The notes under the pieces were generated by a model, which saw only the letters and a list, made by a program, of their open reading frames with translations, did not search any database and was not told the DNA's origin. Made by a program: the position numbers and the translations under genes. A DNA stretch of 64,000 nt from Chondrus crispus. Lineage: Eukaryota > Rhodophyta > Florideophyceae > Gigartinales > Gigartinaceae. The stretch lies in contig NW_005179018.1 of NCBI RefSeq assembly GCF_000350225.1, positions 1-64,000 on the forward strand, given 5' to 3'. Positions 8,587-19,839 of this stretch are shown piece after piece; the stretch's first letter is position 1, and each line of letters opens with the position of its first letter.

Positions 8587-11178
8587 TTACCGGTTTTTCG
8601 AACTACCCGAGCTGTCAGTGCTATTCGCTTGGCTATCGTTAGCTAGCGCGTCGACGGGCCCTTGGCCGCGCGGATGGGGACGGTTTCCCCACCCCGACTG
8701 GCCATCTTCTACGAAGTAATCGGATACTTCGTGGCCTTGGATTGCAACGTCCGGCCGTTGCAATATTCGAGGGGCGGAGAGAACGGGCTCCCCTCCGCCT
8801 CCTTCCGTGGGCTGGGGGTCCGTCTCACCAGCCCAGTCTTGGAGGTACATGATGGCGTTCTGTACCCCTTGGGGCAACGGGGGTCGGCCCCGGTCGCCTC
8901 GCCCATCTCGACGGGGATATCGCGTATCCATCCGACGAGGGTCACGTCGATCCCTTTGATCGGTCCCCGGGTATCGGTACCCGCCTTCACGAGGGGCAAA
9001 ACGGACGCCCCCACCCGATCGGCTCGGGTCACCTCGACGCGGGCCTCGGTCTGCCCGCGTAGACTGCTGGATGAGATTGCGCATTCCGGGGCGCGTCTCC
9101 ATCTGATAGCGGTAGTTCCTGTACGCCGTGAACTGACGTTGTTCAGGCGACAGGAATGGGCACGCGTACATGGCGTGGCCGTACGTCCGGCACAGCCAAC
9201 AAATGTACGCGCTGCCATCGGTCGACGCGAAAGTCGCCGCGTGGCGTGCCTCCTCATCGGTGAGTCGAGGCACGTTAGGCAGCCCGCGGTCTCCTTCTCG
9301 ACGGGAGATATCCAGCTCGGCCGTGTTGTGGTTCGGACCACCCGTGGCCCTCGGCGTGTGTGCGAACGCCGTTGCGAAGCTTCCGGTCGAACCGGTGGAA
9401 GCTGGCGTAGGGGGTCGGCCCCCTGCCCGTTCGAAGCCTTGCGTGATGAGGACAGGGTCGGCCTGCCACTCATCTTCTCCAATGTGGAGGGCGGTCGCCG
9501 GCGAACTTGTTCCGTGCGACCTTGGAGTTCGGACTCCCTTCGCTGCCGGCTTCGGGTCCGGCAGCGGCAACCCGCGACGAGCGCGGTAGGTTGTACCCTC
9601 GGCCGTTGCGATACGGCGAATCGTTGAGAGTTCGGTCTTCTGTTTCCCGGGCAACCTTTGCATCGTCTCTGCCACTGCGGCCCGGGTCGCAGTGGACAGC
9701 CCGCGCACGAAGTAATGCGCGAGAGCTTGTTCTGAGAACACGGCCGTGCATCGGAACGCGGCGGATTCCAGCCGGTCTGCGAACGTGTTCTCGGTTTCGT
9801 GAGGAAGCTGTCGCGCCGACGCGACAGCGTCAAACGCTTCCCCCAACACGTCGTCGGTTAGGTAGCGTTTGATAAATTGGTTGACGAGGCCAGGCCAGCT
9901 CGTGTCGTCGTGGAGCTGGCCGGCGCGGAGGCCGCGCATGGTGTAACTCGTATACAACCGCTCCGCGTCCCGTTCGAGGAAGTGAGCGAAGACACGGATT
10001 GCCACACCTTCGGTCAGGTGCTGGGCATTGAAGGTTATCCGGATATCCTTCAGAAACGGGAGCAACTGAATCGCGTCAGTACCGTCGAAGCTCTTCATCG
10101 TGGGACGGAGCCCACGGCAGCGTTGGACGTACTTCGCGATCCGTCCCGCGTCACCCGAGGTAACGAGCCTCGAGGTGTTGTCCAACCGATACATGCGGTA
10201 GTTCGCGACGGCGCTGAACTCCTGTATCATGGTGTGGACGGGCTCGAGCCCGGGTTCGGCGGGGCCCAACGTTCCGAACGGCGTGACGGGCAACGTTCGG
10301 ATGTCGACGGGGCCGGGATGCGCGGTAAGATCCGCTGGCTGGTAGCCGCCCCAGCGAGGATCGAAGGGGAGAATCGGTTCCCCTGATCCGCGGGCGACTC
10401 CTCCACGGCCACGGTCGGGTTCGTCCGGTACCCGTCGGGACTGCCGCATGCTTCCGGATGCATACGGCAGGGCTTGAGTCTCGGACGCGAAGTTCGCGTC
10501 CGCCGTCGGCTTGATGTCCTCCGCCCTCCGACTGGTGACGGCTCCAGTCGGGGGCCACTCCTGCGCTCCGGATGCGCCCGGAGGAACAGTGGCACCGGGC
10601 CCACTCGAGGGGGCTCCGGGCGGCCTCTCGGCCGAGGTCTGTTCCATCTCACGGGCACGGCAGCGCGTTGAGTTGAGCTCCGCCGCCATGTGCGCGAACG
10701 CTCCCATCTGTTCGGCTGATGGGAAGGGTTGCGGGTCGCGTCGGACCCCGGAGTTTGCACTCGCGGGTCGACCCGCAACGTCCACGGCGGGGGAATCGAT
10801 GCGCGCCTCTTCGACCAGTACCAAACGGGACTGTAGCTGGTCGACCAGAGCGCGCAGGTTCTCCAAGGACTGAGTTACGCGCTCAAACCTTCCTTCGCGG
10901 AGGGAGCGCAACTCATCCATACAGCGGGCGTAGACGCTGTCGGAGACGTCAATACGGAGGGATGTTCGGACATCTTCGATATACTCCGCGATGCGATCGT
11001 ACATCGCGCGAGCGCGTCCTTCGGAGAAGTCGAGCGACGGTTCGCGGTCTCGGAGACCAGCGTCGCCGTCGCCGACTCGGACGCGGAGCGCGGCCTCTCG
11101 CACATCGGCGGGCTCCGAGCGAATCGAGGTGGGATATTCGCCACTCATCTCGACGCGTACGGACGCGGAGGTAAACAA
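8587..11178 (-). CDS. gag: Element A Gag
   Basis: An 863-residue open frame. The N-terminal third has a long helical, probably coiled-coil stretch (roughly residues 60-150). The middle has a capsid-like segment of the retrotransposon-gag type (starting around FDGTDAIQLLPFL). A CCHC zinc knuckle CWLCRTYGHAMYAC lies at about residues 656-670. The tail is rich in Arg, Gly and Ser. Gag forms the particle shell and binds the element RNA through the knuckle in this family. It lies upstream of pol and downstream of the PBS, as expected. It looks whole. Confidence 0.93.
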   Translation of the reverse strand: MFTSASVRVEMSGEYPTSIRSEPADVREAALRVRVGDGDAGLRDREPSLDFSEGRARAMYDRIAEYIEDVRTSLRIDVSDSVYARCMDELRSLREGRFERVTQSLENLRALVDQLQSRLVLVEEARIDSPAVDVAGRPASANSGVRRDPQPFPSAEQMGAFAHMAAELNSTRCRAREMEQTSAERPPGAPSSGPGATVPPGASGAQEWPPTGAVTSRRAEDIKPTADANFASETQALPYASGSMRQSRRVPDEPDRGRGGVARGSGEPILPFDPRWGGYQPADLTAHPGPVDIRTLPVTPFGTLGPAEPGLEPVHTMIQEFSAVANYRMYRLDNTSRLVTSGDAGRIAKYVQRCRGLRPTMKSFDGTDAIQLLPFLKDIRITFNAQHLTEGVAIRVFAHFLERDAERLYTSYTMRGLRAGQLHDDTSWPGLVNQFIKRYLTDDVLGEAFDAVASARQLPHETENTFADRLESAAFRCTAVFSEQALAHYFVRGLSTATRAAVAETMQRLPGKQKTELSTIRRIATAEGTTYRARRGLPLPDPKPAAKGVRTPRSHGTSSPATALHIGEDEWQADPVLITQGFERAGGRPPTPASTGSTGSFATAFAHTPRATGGPNHNTAELDISRREGDRGLPNVPRLTDEEARHAATFASTDGSAYICWLCRTYGHAMYACPFLSPEQRQFTAYRNYRYQMETRPGMRNLIQQSTRADRGPRRGDPSRSGGGVRFAPREGGYRYPGTDQRDRRDPRRMDTRYPRRDGRGDRGRPPLPQGVQNAIMYLQDWAGETDPQPTEGGGGEPVLSAPRILQRPDVAIQGHEVSDYFVEDGQSGWGNRPHPRGQGPVDALANDSQANSTDSSGSSKNR

Positions 11179-11206
11179 TAGTCTTCTCGGTTCGATCTTG
11201 AGAGTC

Positions 11207-11224
11207 TTCTAGGTCGGGAGATCA
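11207..11224 (-). other. Primer binding site of element A
   Basis: On the plus strand this is TTCTAGGTCGGGAGATCA, one base from the LTR. It fits a tRNA 3' end: a T-stem strand starting with C, seven acceptor bases, a discriminator, then the terminal triplet, one base off CCA. Element C has the same site ending in a perfect ACCA at 31104-31121, so both appear to use the same, unidentified tRNA. Confidence 0.75.
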
Positions 11225-11225
11225 C

Positions 11226-11818
11226 TGTAGTATAATCACCCCCAACGACGAGGGGGGTGAGTACTGACAGTTCGGAAAGACCCCGATCGGCGGGAAGACA
11301 GAAGCACGGCCCACCCACGGTACCGAGCACGGGCTCGAGGTAGCGGTGGTAGAGCGGGATCGGGGAGGACGCGCGCACGCGCGAGCGGTTCTACGCCTCG
11401 ACGCCCCGGAGCGGTACTGGGTGACGTTCCAGTACCGACGGGCGGAGGCGGAGCCGGCTCGTGGGCGTGCTACGCGCGTCCTCAACCCGCGCGCGGTGCT
11501 GCTTCTAGGTAAAACGGACGGAAGTACCTAAAAGTAAGCGGGCGGACCAAGGTGGAGGATCCTTGACAAGTCCGTGCTTGTCGTCCTCCACCGCCGGCGG
11601 TCCGCTCATATTTAATGTACATCGTAGTCTATCATAACTCTACAGTAGTGCCGGTCTACCGACACTGTAGCGCTGTCAGCCGGCGGGGCTGACAGTCCAC
11701 GTGTAGTACGCGTCCCGTACACGTGGAGGACACGTGTGTGCGCACATGGCTGTAAGGCTCGTTGCCTTACTGTCCCTGATCCAATCCTAATCTAATTTGC
11801 GTTTGGGGTTATACCACA
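11226..11818 (-). repeat. Element A 5' LTR, 593 bp
   Basis: Bounded by TG on the plus strand at 11226 and CA at 11818, with the PBS adjoining its inner end. Bases 11506-11818 match the left LTR. It has stacked short inverted repeats, including CCACGTGTA/TACACGTGG (11698-11727) with its CACGTG core, which could be promoter or terminator elements; that role is inference. The flank following it begins GTATC. Confidence 0.93.
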
Positions 11819-12996
11819 GTATCCAAGTTCAACTTGCCCAACCATTTAGTGATCATGGTCGGTAACACATATAGTCGTCCATCGACGGATGACCATATGA
11901 ACCGTTTCGCAACAATTGCGATCCACTCGCTAAGGAAAATCATCCAGCGGGGCGAACGCGGCGAGTCATTGAGACTCAAGCCGAAATACGCCAAGCAACG
12001 TGGAATCTCCGCAAGGAAGTCCGCAGCGACTTCGTACTGCGAAAAACACTGCGGTATCTGCGGATACCGCTCGTATCAGGATCGAGGCTGGAAGGTCGTC
12101 GCCTCGATCCACTCGTACGCCACGAAAATTCCAAGGGCGTTTCTCATCCGACGCTCAAACTTGAGCTTGTCGTAATAACCCGAGTTGCTCTCCCGTTCTA
12201 CATACTCCTCGAAGCGCGAGGGGAGAATTGGCTTGTCCCATGACAAGTACTCAACAGCCGGCTCCTCGATACGCTCCGGCAAGTTGTCCAACACACGCCT
12301 TCAATTGGCGACGTACCCCCGATCCCCCTCAGTGCGGTACGCCCATGTGTCGAAGTCCCACTCGACAGGGGTCGGGTCGTTACACGGCGTTCTTGCGAGC
12401 CGACGCTCCAAAGCCACCATGTACTTTTGGCGTCGAACCCGCCCATCGCGGCGATACTTCGGCCCCACGTGTTCCTCCCCCACCGCGAGGCGGAAGGAAA
12501 AATCACGAGACCATACAGCACGTAAGCTGAGCCCCTCGGGAAGAGCCCCTGTCACGTCCGCATAGGCCCAGATCAGGGGACTGTCCCGTAACCCCGCCGC
12601 ATTTAGGAATGGCGCACGTTCGAACAGTAGCGGGGCGTTCAATAGCGTCCTACCCCGCAACTCGCGTGGTGCTGGCCACTCGTTCCAGCCCTCGTCTCCT
12701 GTCCTCTCCGGTTCTCCATGCGGATTATGGAATCGTTCCATCACTCGTCTTGTTGGACAACGAACCGCGTCTCCCCGCTGACGGAAGCGCTTGCTGATCG
12801 CTGCTGTAGCGTCGCCGTGGAACCCGAGGTGGCACACAAGGGGAAGGAAGGGGCTGGAAGAAGGTGGGACAAGGAGAATGCGAAACGACAGGGAAGCTCC
12901 AGAGCTGGGTCGGTTTGGAACTTCAAGCCCGCAGAAACCGGAAGAAAGGGGAAAACGGACCGACTCTGCGTCGCTCGCTGGTCGACCTCGCCGCAC
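11819..12996 (-). pseudogene. Unrecognised decayed coding region truncated by element A
   Basis: A minus-strand reading frame runs in one register from about 12996 down to the LTR boundary at 11819, with a few breaks. The protein sequence is non-repetitive, with many aromatic residues (WNEWPAPREL, EWDFDTWAYR, YLSWDKPIL), unlike chance frames. It has no domain I recognise. Its left part must lie beyond element A, outside the window. It could be a host gene or part of another mobile element. Confidence 0.5.
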
Positions 12997-13107
12997 ACGC
13001 CCCCTCTCTTCCTACCACGGTTGCCACGTTAGCGCCGCTGCCTCAGTTGGCGGATATTTCTACGATACATACACACGAGGACGCGTGTTTTTCTAAGAAG
13101 GGGGATC

Positions 13108-13445
13108 TGTAGTGCACTGTACTCGGTACCGGGACAGCTGTCCTAATCTCGCCAAAATCGCGCTCGCCGCCACCACGTGTACCACGGCTACACGTGGACT
13201 CCCCTGCCGCTCTACCGGACCTCCCGGTGGACACGTGTAATCCCTCCGCACCCCAGTGGACCTATGGGGGCTGTACTTGGTCCCCTTGGGGCTACACCCG
13301 TTATTTCCTAGTTATTCTAATCTACAGTATAATTTGGCTTCGCCATTACCGCGACGAAGGACTATATAGTCAACCCGATAATCAAAGTAAAGAGGCAGGA
13401 AGCCTCGGGATTTTTACCTTGGTTTCTGGATTCTAGGTTGTAGCA
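13108..13445 (+). repeat. LTR-like segment, probably 5' LTR of element B
   Basis: Starts TGTAGTGCACTG, ends near TTGTAGCA, and precedes gypsy pol sequence on the same strand. Its hairpin at 13173-13197 uses the arms CCACGTGTA/TACACGTGG found in the element A LTR, which supports an LTR identity. A possible tRNA-complementary site (TGGCTCGCCCATACCG, 13458-13473) follows. No second copy was found downstream of pol, so this stays tentative. Confidence 0.45.
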
Positions 13446-13763
13446 TCGACTCGGTACTGGCTCGCCCATACCGACCTAGCCATCTACACACCTGGAATCC
13501 CAACTGCCTTCCCCGCGCGCGTCGACCCAACTGCGCGAGCGCTACGTTAACTACTGTGCTGTCCGTTCTGTTAGTTCTGGTTTTCCTTTAATTCTTCCTC
13601 TTTATTGCTGACTCTAGTTCTACCTTTCTACCGCGCAAGCCGCGCACGGATCCCGGTTCCGGTCATCCACCGGGTGGTCTCCTGAATTCCCTTACGCGTA
13701 CGAACGCGCGTCGCTCTGCCTACAGCCACCACACGTGGCTGCAGTGCACGACAAGACGGTTCA
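13446..13763. other. Leader-like stretch of element B; no gene seen
   Basis: About 320 bp between the LTR-like segment and the reverse transcriptase remnant. No gag part or zinc knuckle is visible. Confidence 0.4.
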
Positions 13764-16734
13764 ATGCGCTTTTGCGCAGACTACTGCAGACTGAACGCAG
13801 TGACGGCGAAGGACACGTACCCTTTGCCACGCATGGACGAGTGTCTGGACTTGCTTGGTGACACCAAGGTTTTCTCCGCGTTGGACGGGATATCGGGGTA
13901 TTGGCAGATGCCTATTCTCGAAGCGGACCGCGACAAGACAGCTTTTTCATGTCACTCAGGTCTCTACAGATTCTGAAGAATGCCCTTCGGGCTTACAAAC
14001 GCGCTGGCGACGTTTCAGATAGCCATGTATATCCTGCCCTCTCCGTTCCGATGGAAATCGTGCTTGGTGTATCTTGATGATATCATCATCTTCAGCGAGT
14101 CTTGGGAAGAACACATTGTTCATGTTGATGAAACAATGTCTGTATTGGAGAAGGCAGGCGTGAAGCTCAAGCTTCGCATGTGCGAGTTTTTCGTCGAAAA
14201 GATCAGGTATCTAGGCCAAGTCGTTCGGCCAGGTACGCTAGAAGTCGATGCTGCGCGGACCGCCGCTTTGGAACAAGTGAGGTACGCTCAAACGCAGACA
14301 CAGCTCAGAAGCTTTCTGGGACTTTGTCATGTATACCGAAGGTTCGTCCCACATTATGCGAAAATCGCCCATCCGCTCAATCAATTATTGAAGAAGGGAC
14401 AGCCGGTCCGGTTGGGAGGATTTGACGAACCGTGCCAAAAGGCTTTTCACAAGCTTAAGGAGGCCATCTTGGCACCGCCGGTACTGGCACTGCCAAAAAA
14501 GGACCTTCCATACTCGGTAGATACCGATGCCAGCGACTATCAAATTGGCGCTGCGTTATTTCATACACACCGGGATGCACAACGAAAACCCATCGGGATC
14601 TTTTCCAGAATGTTGGCTGCAGCCGAGAGGAATTATTCTGTATCAGAGAAGGAATGTTTGGCGGTTATTTGGGCCGTCCAAACTCTAAGACCATATCTAT
14701 ATGGCGAGCACTTTATGGCGTACACCGACCATGTCTCGTAGAGGTGGTTGATGAACGGGACGGACCAAAGTGGGAGATTAATCCGATGGAGGCTACGCCT
14801 CTCGGAATTCGACTTCGAAATCAATTACAAGGAAGGAAAGGCAAACAGCCAGGCAGATGCCTTGTCAAGGCTTTTAACGCAAGGAGAAACCGTCGACGAA
14901 ATCGACGATGAAAGCCCATGTTTTATAGCCGAACCGGCCGACGCTACAGAAGATGATGAGGAAGGTTTCGAAAGCCTGGACGACATCCTTGCTGTTGAGG
15001 GGGGCCGCCTCTGATCGCCTCGATCACTTTTAAGCCGTCGCTCCGGAGGAGCTTATTCGCGAGCAAGCCGTCGACCCTTTCTGCAGTCGAATCATGGAGA
15101 AGATGAACGCTGGAAAAGCGAGGACGTTCACAACGGAGGCAGTGGAATTCGAAGGAACTCTATGCCGTACTGCGGCAGAGTTTGTACAAGTGGTAATTCC
15201 ACAGTCCTTAAGGGACCGCGTCCTAGGGCTCAGCCACTACGAAAAATTGGCAGGACACCCTTGAGGCAGGAAACTGTACAAGACATTGAGAAGATATTTG
15301 TATTGGCCTACGATGGCCCTAGACTGGTACGCAGTCGCGAAGAATTGCGCCGCATGTGCGCGGGAAAGGGTGAAGTTAAGAAGAAACACGAACGAAATGA
15401 AGCTGTTCACGCCCAAAGCTCCGCTGGAGTTTGTTGCCATCGACATCCTCGGCGAGCTAATTACAACTAAACGAGGAAATCGGTATATTCTCGTGATCAG
15501 CGATCGATACTCGAAACTGGTACGAACCGTACCGTTGAAGAAGATATCAGCTGCGCATATCACACAAGCCTTCGTTCACCATTGGGTATTCGTGTACGGA
15601 CCGCCGGTCAAGCTGCTGTCCGACAATGTAACACAGTTCATGGCCCGGTTCTTCCAGAACGTCTGCCAAATTCTCGGCATACGCAATGTCTTCACCACTA
15701 CGTACCACCCGCAAGCCAACGGCCAAGTTGAGAGGTTTAACCGCACGCTGACTTCCGCATTGCGAAAATATGTTGGAGAACATCCGAAGGACTGGGGCCT
15801 ATTCAGCGACGCTGTGGCGTTCGCATACAACACGCAAGTTCATCGAACTACGAATGTCGCGCCCTTCGAGCTGGTGTTAGCTTGGGCGCCGAGAAGCATT
15901 GCGTTCCAAGCGCAGCCAAGTTTGGAGAAATTCAGCTCGTCACGAGCATACTACCTGAAATGGCAGTCGTGGTTGGAAAGCCTAATGCAAAGTGCCGATA
16001 GGAGTTTGCGAAAGTAACAAGCCCGGTACAAGCGAAACTTCGACGCACGGCTCCGCAAACCGAAATATGATATCCCACCGGGATCCTACGTGTTCCTCCG
16101 GAAGAAGCAGAACACGGCTAGCGAACCGAGGCACAAGCTTGCACAAGTCGCTACAGGACCTTATCAGGTCAGAAGTTCAGGTCAACATACGGTAGTCATT
16201 GTCATTGGCGATCAGGAGGAACGCGTATCGCGAGATAGGGTAGAGTTGGCCCCAAGCCCGATGGACTATGCGCCGATAACTGGCCTACGTCAAGCGCTAC
16301 AGTTCCTGGGAGAGCCGGAAAGGAACGGAGATGGACAGGTAATCGATGACGAGGATCATCCTCACACACACGCGCAGATGTCAGGGGACCAGGATAAACT
16401 AGTTAGTCAAACCCCGACAGCGGAGACACCTCCAGACCTACGCCAGTCTGGAAATTACAGAGAAGAGAATGAGTCGGAAGATCCTCAGAAGGGGGAAGGA
16501 AACAGTTCAAAGAAAGGAGAGGAGACCGAAAACACGGAATACGTAGTCGACCAGGTCGTCGACCACGATTATCAAGATGGTAATTTGATCCTCAAGGTGG
16601 AGTTGTACGGGTATAAGCCCGAGGACGCGACGTGGGAGCTCATGGATCAATTGCCCCGCAGCGCGGCCGTTACGTATTTCCGAAGGAAGATGCTACCATT
16701 ACCGCCGCAAGTCGCGCGCGCGCAAGCGGGGTAA
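13764..16734 (+). pseudogene. Element B: broken Ty3/gypsy pol remnant (RT-RH-IN-chromodomain)
   Basis: Recognisable parts in order are reverse transcriptase (YPLPRMDECLD, YLDDIIIF), RNase H (YSVSEKECLAVIWA), integrase zinc finger and core (VAIDILGEL, LLSDNVTQF, NGQVERFNRT) and a C-terminal chromodomain (EYVVDQVVDHDYQDGN). Gag and protease parts are not seen. The frame is broken in several places. Codon use is less GC-rich and the protein clearly differs from elements A and D, so it is a separate, older gypsy lineage. Confidence 0.92.
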
Positions 16735-18309
16735 CCCCTGTTAGGAAGTTATTGAGTTGGAATGGATGTGGTGGATCGCAGCGCAAAGATAGAGAGAGTA
16801 AGAACACCGGCAGCACGATGCTGTCACAAGGGGAAGAAATGGAGATAAGAGAGAGTGAAATGAGCCCGGAACTACCGCCTCGGATCCCACACAGGAACGG
16901 AGTGACGCGCGCCAACTCTCTGAAAAATCGAAGCGCTATTGTAGTGTCAGGCTGAGGTAATATACCTCCTTGTATATAATCACGCGTTGCCGCCGTGCAC
17001 ACGGAAAGTGACGTTTGGATCAGTGACACGCCCTCGTAGGGCGTGATTTAATCAAAAAATAAGGGCACCGGCAGAGAGCCGCTAGACTGGCGGTGAAGGT
17101 CGAAAATGGAGCACTGGTCAACCTTCGAAATCTTAATCGCAATTAAGGGGTGAATACAGTAATGGTTGGTTGCACAAAAAGTGAGCGGCGCCTGCTACAA
17201 TCGATGACACAAGGACCCTAGGTCACCCGACCGCATGATCATTGACCACCTCCCAAGACGCTGACAAAAGAGAGCACGGCGGCTTGTCGAACTCGCTGTC
17301 GACGTCCAATGAACAGGAGCACTCCTGCTCAAGGAGAATGGCAATCCTCGCTTCAGCGAGGATCTGTTTTTCATGTCTTTATTGATAAGGCGATCGAGAG
17401 TACCGCGACACCCTACAACACGAACGACCAAGAGCAACCCCGAAGGGGAGAAAGCGTCGCTCGATGAGCTTGTTACCAACGACCCAGCCGTTGCTTGAAG
17501 CGACTGACGACGCTAACCTCACGTTTTGGGTTTCGTTTCTAACCCCGAGCGAACTATCATCGAGAATCTACCTTTCCTTCCGTTGCTGGTCTTTTGTTTT
17601 GTTTCTTTTTTTGTTCTGTTTCTACCGTCCTACGGTCTGTTTTTCTATTTTTGTTCTTCCTTTTGTCTGTTTGTTTTTTTGTTTTATTCTGCGACGCCGA
17701 AAGGCGACCCCGCGCCGCGACGTCAACCAGCCCGTGCAGGAACGGAGTCCCAATGAAAAAAGAGGGAAGAATGACAGTTGTACCCTATGAGCGGGAGGAG
17801 GATCACGAAGGAAGAGGAGAAACAAACCGCAAATCCGTCGCATGCGCGTTGTACGAACCAACGGATCGGCTCATGTGACCAACGACCGGGATTTACTTGA
17901 TAATGTGACCGAGAGGTGGAGCGTCATTGATTGACACTTATGATGGAACGTTTTTAGAGGCGTCCGCGCAGGTAGAACAATCCTCATTAGCAGACTTACA
18001 AGTGGAAAATGGCGCTAGGCTCCGCGACGCGGATAGTGAGCGCACCGATGTATCAGGGGACACAGGAAAGGGGAGCGATGGCATGCTTCACCCACCCCAG
18101 GACCGACACCTCTCAGTTTCAAAGAAGAGGGATTGAAAGGAGTGAAGTGCGTCGTATACCCCCTTCTCAAACCCTTCACCCCAACAGCACTTGCTAGAGC
18201 GACGAAAACTCCGCGATAGACTCCAAAAGAGGCATTTCCCAAGGAGGGAAAAACGGACCAGCGGTCGAAACAGGGCGGATCGCAGAATACAATTGGTTTT
18301 TATCAAAAA
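16735..18309. other. Flank between element B and the piggyBac element; nothing recognised
   Basis: About 1.6 kb. It contains a T-rich tract (17580-17690) and short open frames on both strands without recognisable domains. The bases around 16938-17030 (starting TGTAGTGTCAGG) may belong to the end of element B but do not match its putative 5' LTR. Confidence 0.4.
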
Positions 18310-18313
18310 TTAA

Positions 18314-18360
18314 CCCTGTGCTCCGGTTGTAGACGATTCTAGGGTCTACAAAATTTGTGA
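18314..18360 (+). repeat. Left terminal and subterminal repeat of piggyBac element
   Basis: Starts CCCTGTGCT, an exact inverted match to 23477-23485. After a few unmatched bases both ends continue with TTGTAGACG, so the inverted similarity reaches about 25 bp with gaps. Confidence 0.9.
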
Positions 18361-18630
18361 CGATTTTGTATACTTGTCACAAGAGACGGCGGCGGATCGT
18401 CACAAAAATCTACTTGGAAAATGAGAGATATGTGCAATTGGATGATTGTACCAGATTGAAGTACACGTCTCTCATCGATTGCACACATCGTCTCTTTTCA
18501 TGTGTTCTACCTCACAAACCGTCTCCTAACTCTACAACATCTCCTTCCACGATACCCTCTTACCCCCATTGCGTCCCTCCTCAATCTCCCTTCTATCTAA
18601 CAACTCCGTTTCCAGGCAAGCACGGAGATC

Positions 18631-19782
18631 ATGAGCGATCGCGCCCTCTGTACAGACCCAGATGTAGGTGATAGCAAGAGCAGTCCTGCGCTGCCGCAGA
18701 CTTCAAAAAATGCAGATAGAGACCAGCACAGATCAGTTGAAATTGCAAGCGATTCTGCCAATGAATCGCATTCACTACAAGTCGATAGCCCTCCCAATCT
18801 ATCGCCTCCCCTCCCGTATTTCGGCACTCTAACAACTCCTGCTCTTTCACCTGCTCCAGCCCAAGACCCTGGCAGCTCACTCCTCCCCTTCAATCAAATG
18901 AGTACGCTTCATGAAGCAGGAATGCCTTTGGATATGGTGGAAAGTATACCATGCTCGCCCTTTCAGCAGCAATTGGCAGCTGTGGATGACTCAATGGACT
19001 CGAGTGATGTGCCATTCTCCCAAGAGCCCATTGCGTCACCTGGAATTTCCTGCTCTTCGGAGGAAATTACGGCAGCCGCCTGTCACATTGCAGACTCAGA
19101 ACTACAATCTCTATGTAGCGCCACTCGTGTTTCAAATATTTTATCATCGACATGCAATTCCGGGGGAGATCTCTGTGAAGACATTCACAGTAGGCTGTTT
19201 GCAGACTTTGGTGACGAGAGGTATGTCAATATGCCGTGTACAGGTGTAATGGAAGCTGAGGACTCTACTATTGGAGCTCCAGTATCGGATCAGGAGCTTG
19301 AGGGTCGAGCGCGGGGTCATCAAAATGGCGGGCTTACAAATTGGGACTATGACAGCCCTTTCTCTTCAGTGGAAGTGAAGATTGATGATGTCGATACTAC
19401 TTTAGGCCTGCGGCTTGTGACAGAGGCTAACACAGTACTGGAAAATGTTCCAGAACACATAAAGTCCCGGCACAATCCGGAAACCTGCGAGCTACCTGTC
19501 ACCATCACGCCGTTGGCATGCTTTGAAACGTTTCTCACAGACTGTCTCCTTCAGAAGCTGGTATCATTTTCAAATAGAGTTCTGCTGCACCGTCGGAGAA
19601 TAGCCACAGATCGTTTGGAGTTGGAAGGAATTATTATTTTGCACGCTTTGTGCGCGATGTACAATGAGTCTCCAACAACTGTATCTGATCCCACCGAGCG
19701 AGAAAACTTCTTGCAAATGGGCATAACTTCTCAGAGGTATCATGAGGTGTGGTCTTCTTTAAGCGGTACCAAAGAAAAGTGA
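18631..19782 (+). CDS. piggyBac transposase, N-terminal part (to in-frame TGA)
   Basis: 383 codons. The first ~280 are acidic, Ser/Pro-rich and probably disordered. The last ~85 (ETFLTDCLLQKLVSF onward) resemble the N-terminal helical region of the DDE_Tnp_1_7 fold. The TGA at 19780-19782 is in the same frame as the downstream 953-codon frame, and the 19 codons between are open. Either one nonsense change has split a ~1356-residue transposase, or the stop lies in a very short intron: GTGAGC at 19779 and GTGCAG ending at 19817 would remove 39 bases and keep the frame. Translational read-through is a third possibility. Confidence 0.8.
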   Translation: MSDRALCTDPDVGDSKSSPALPQTSKNADRDQHRSVEIASDSANESHSLQVDSPPNLSPPLPYFGTLTTPALSPAPAQDPGSSLLPFNQMSTLHEAGMPLDMVESIPCSPFQQQLAAVDDSMDSSDVPFSQEPIASPGISCSSEEITAAACHIADSELQSLCSATRVSNILSSTCNSGGDLCEDIHSRLFADFGDERYVNMPCTGVMEAEDSTIGAPVSDQELEGRARGHQNGGLTNWDYDSPFSSVEVKIDDVDTTLGLRLVTEANTVLENVPEHIKSRHNPETCELPVTITPLACFETFLTDCLLQKLVSFSNRVLLHRRRIATDRLELEGIIILHALCAMYNESPTTVSDPTERENFLQMGITSQRYHEVWSSLSGTKEK

Positions 19783-19839
19783 GCAGTTCATGAATACAGT
19801 CCAACAGGGTGGTGCAGGAGTGCAAACAGAGCCACATCT

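Larger units (their letters stand above)
1..11818 (-). mobile_element. Element A: Ty3/gypsy chromodomain LTR retrotransposon, whole-looking
   Basis: A minus-strand LTR element that fills the first 11.8 kb and starts just outside the window. In its own 5'-3' order (right to left) it has a 593-bp LTR (11226-11818), a primer binding site (11207-11224), gag, pol, a 3.5-kb non-coding extension, a purine tract, and the second LTR, of which 313 bp are visible. Gag and pol are both open. The visible LTR pair differs at three positions in 313, so the insertion is young. The pol order protease-RT-RNase H-integrase-chromodomain is that of Ty3/gypsy chromoviruses. It is inserted into an older coding stretch whose frame runs up to base 11819. 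The left target duplication lies outside the window. Confidence 0.95.

Noticed and set aside
16938-17030. 3' LTR of element B starting TGTAGTGTCAGG
   Set aside because: Shares only the first seven bases with the putative 5' LTR; no purine tract precedes it.
17580-17690. T-rich tract as a minus-strand polypurine primer
   Set aside because: Not adjacent to any LTR-like boundary; looks like simple low-complexity sequence.
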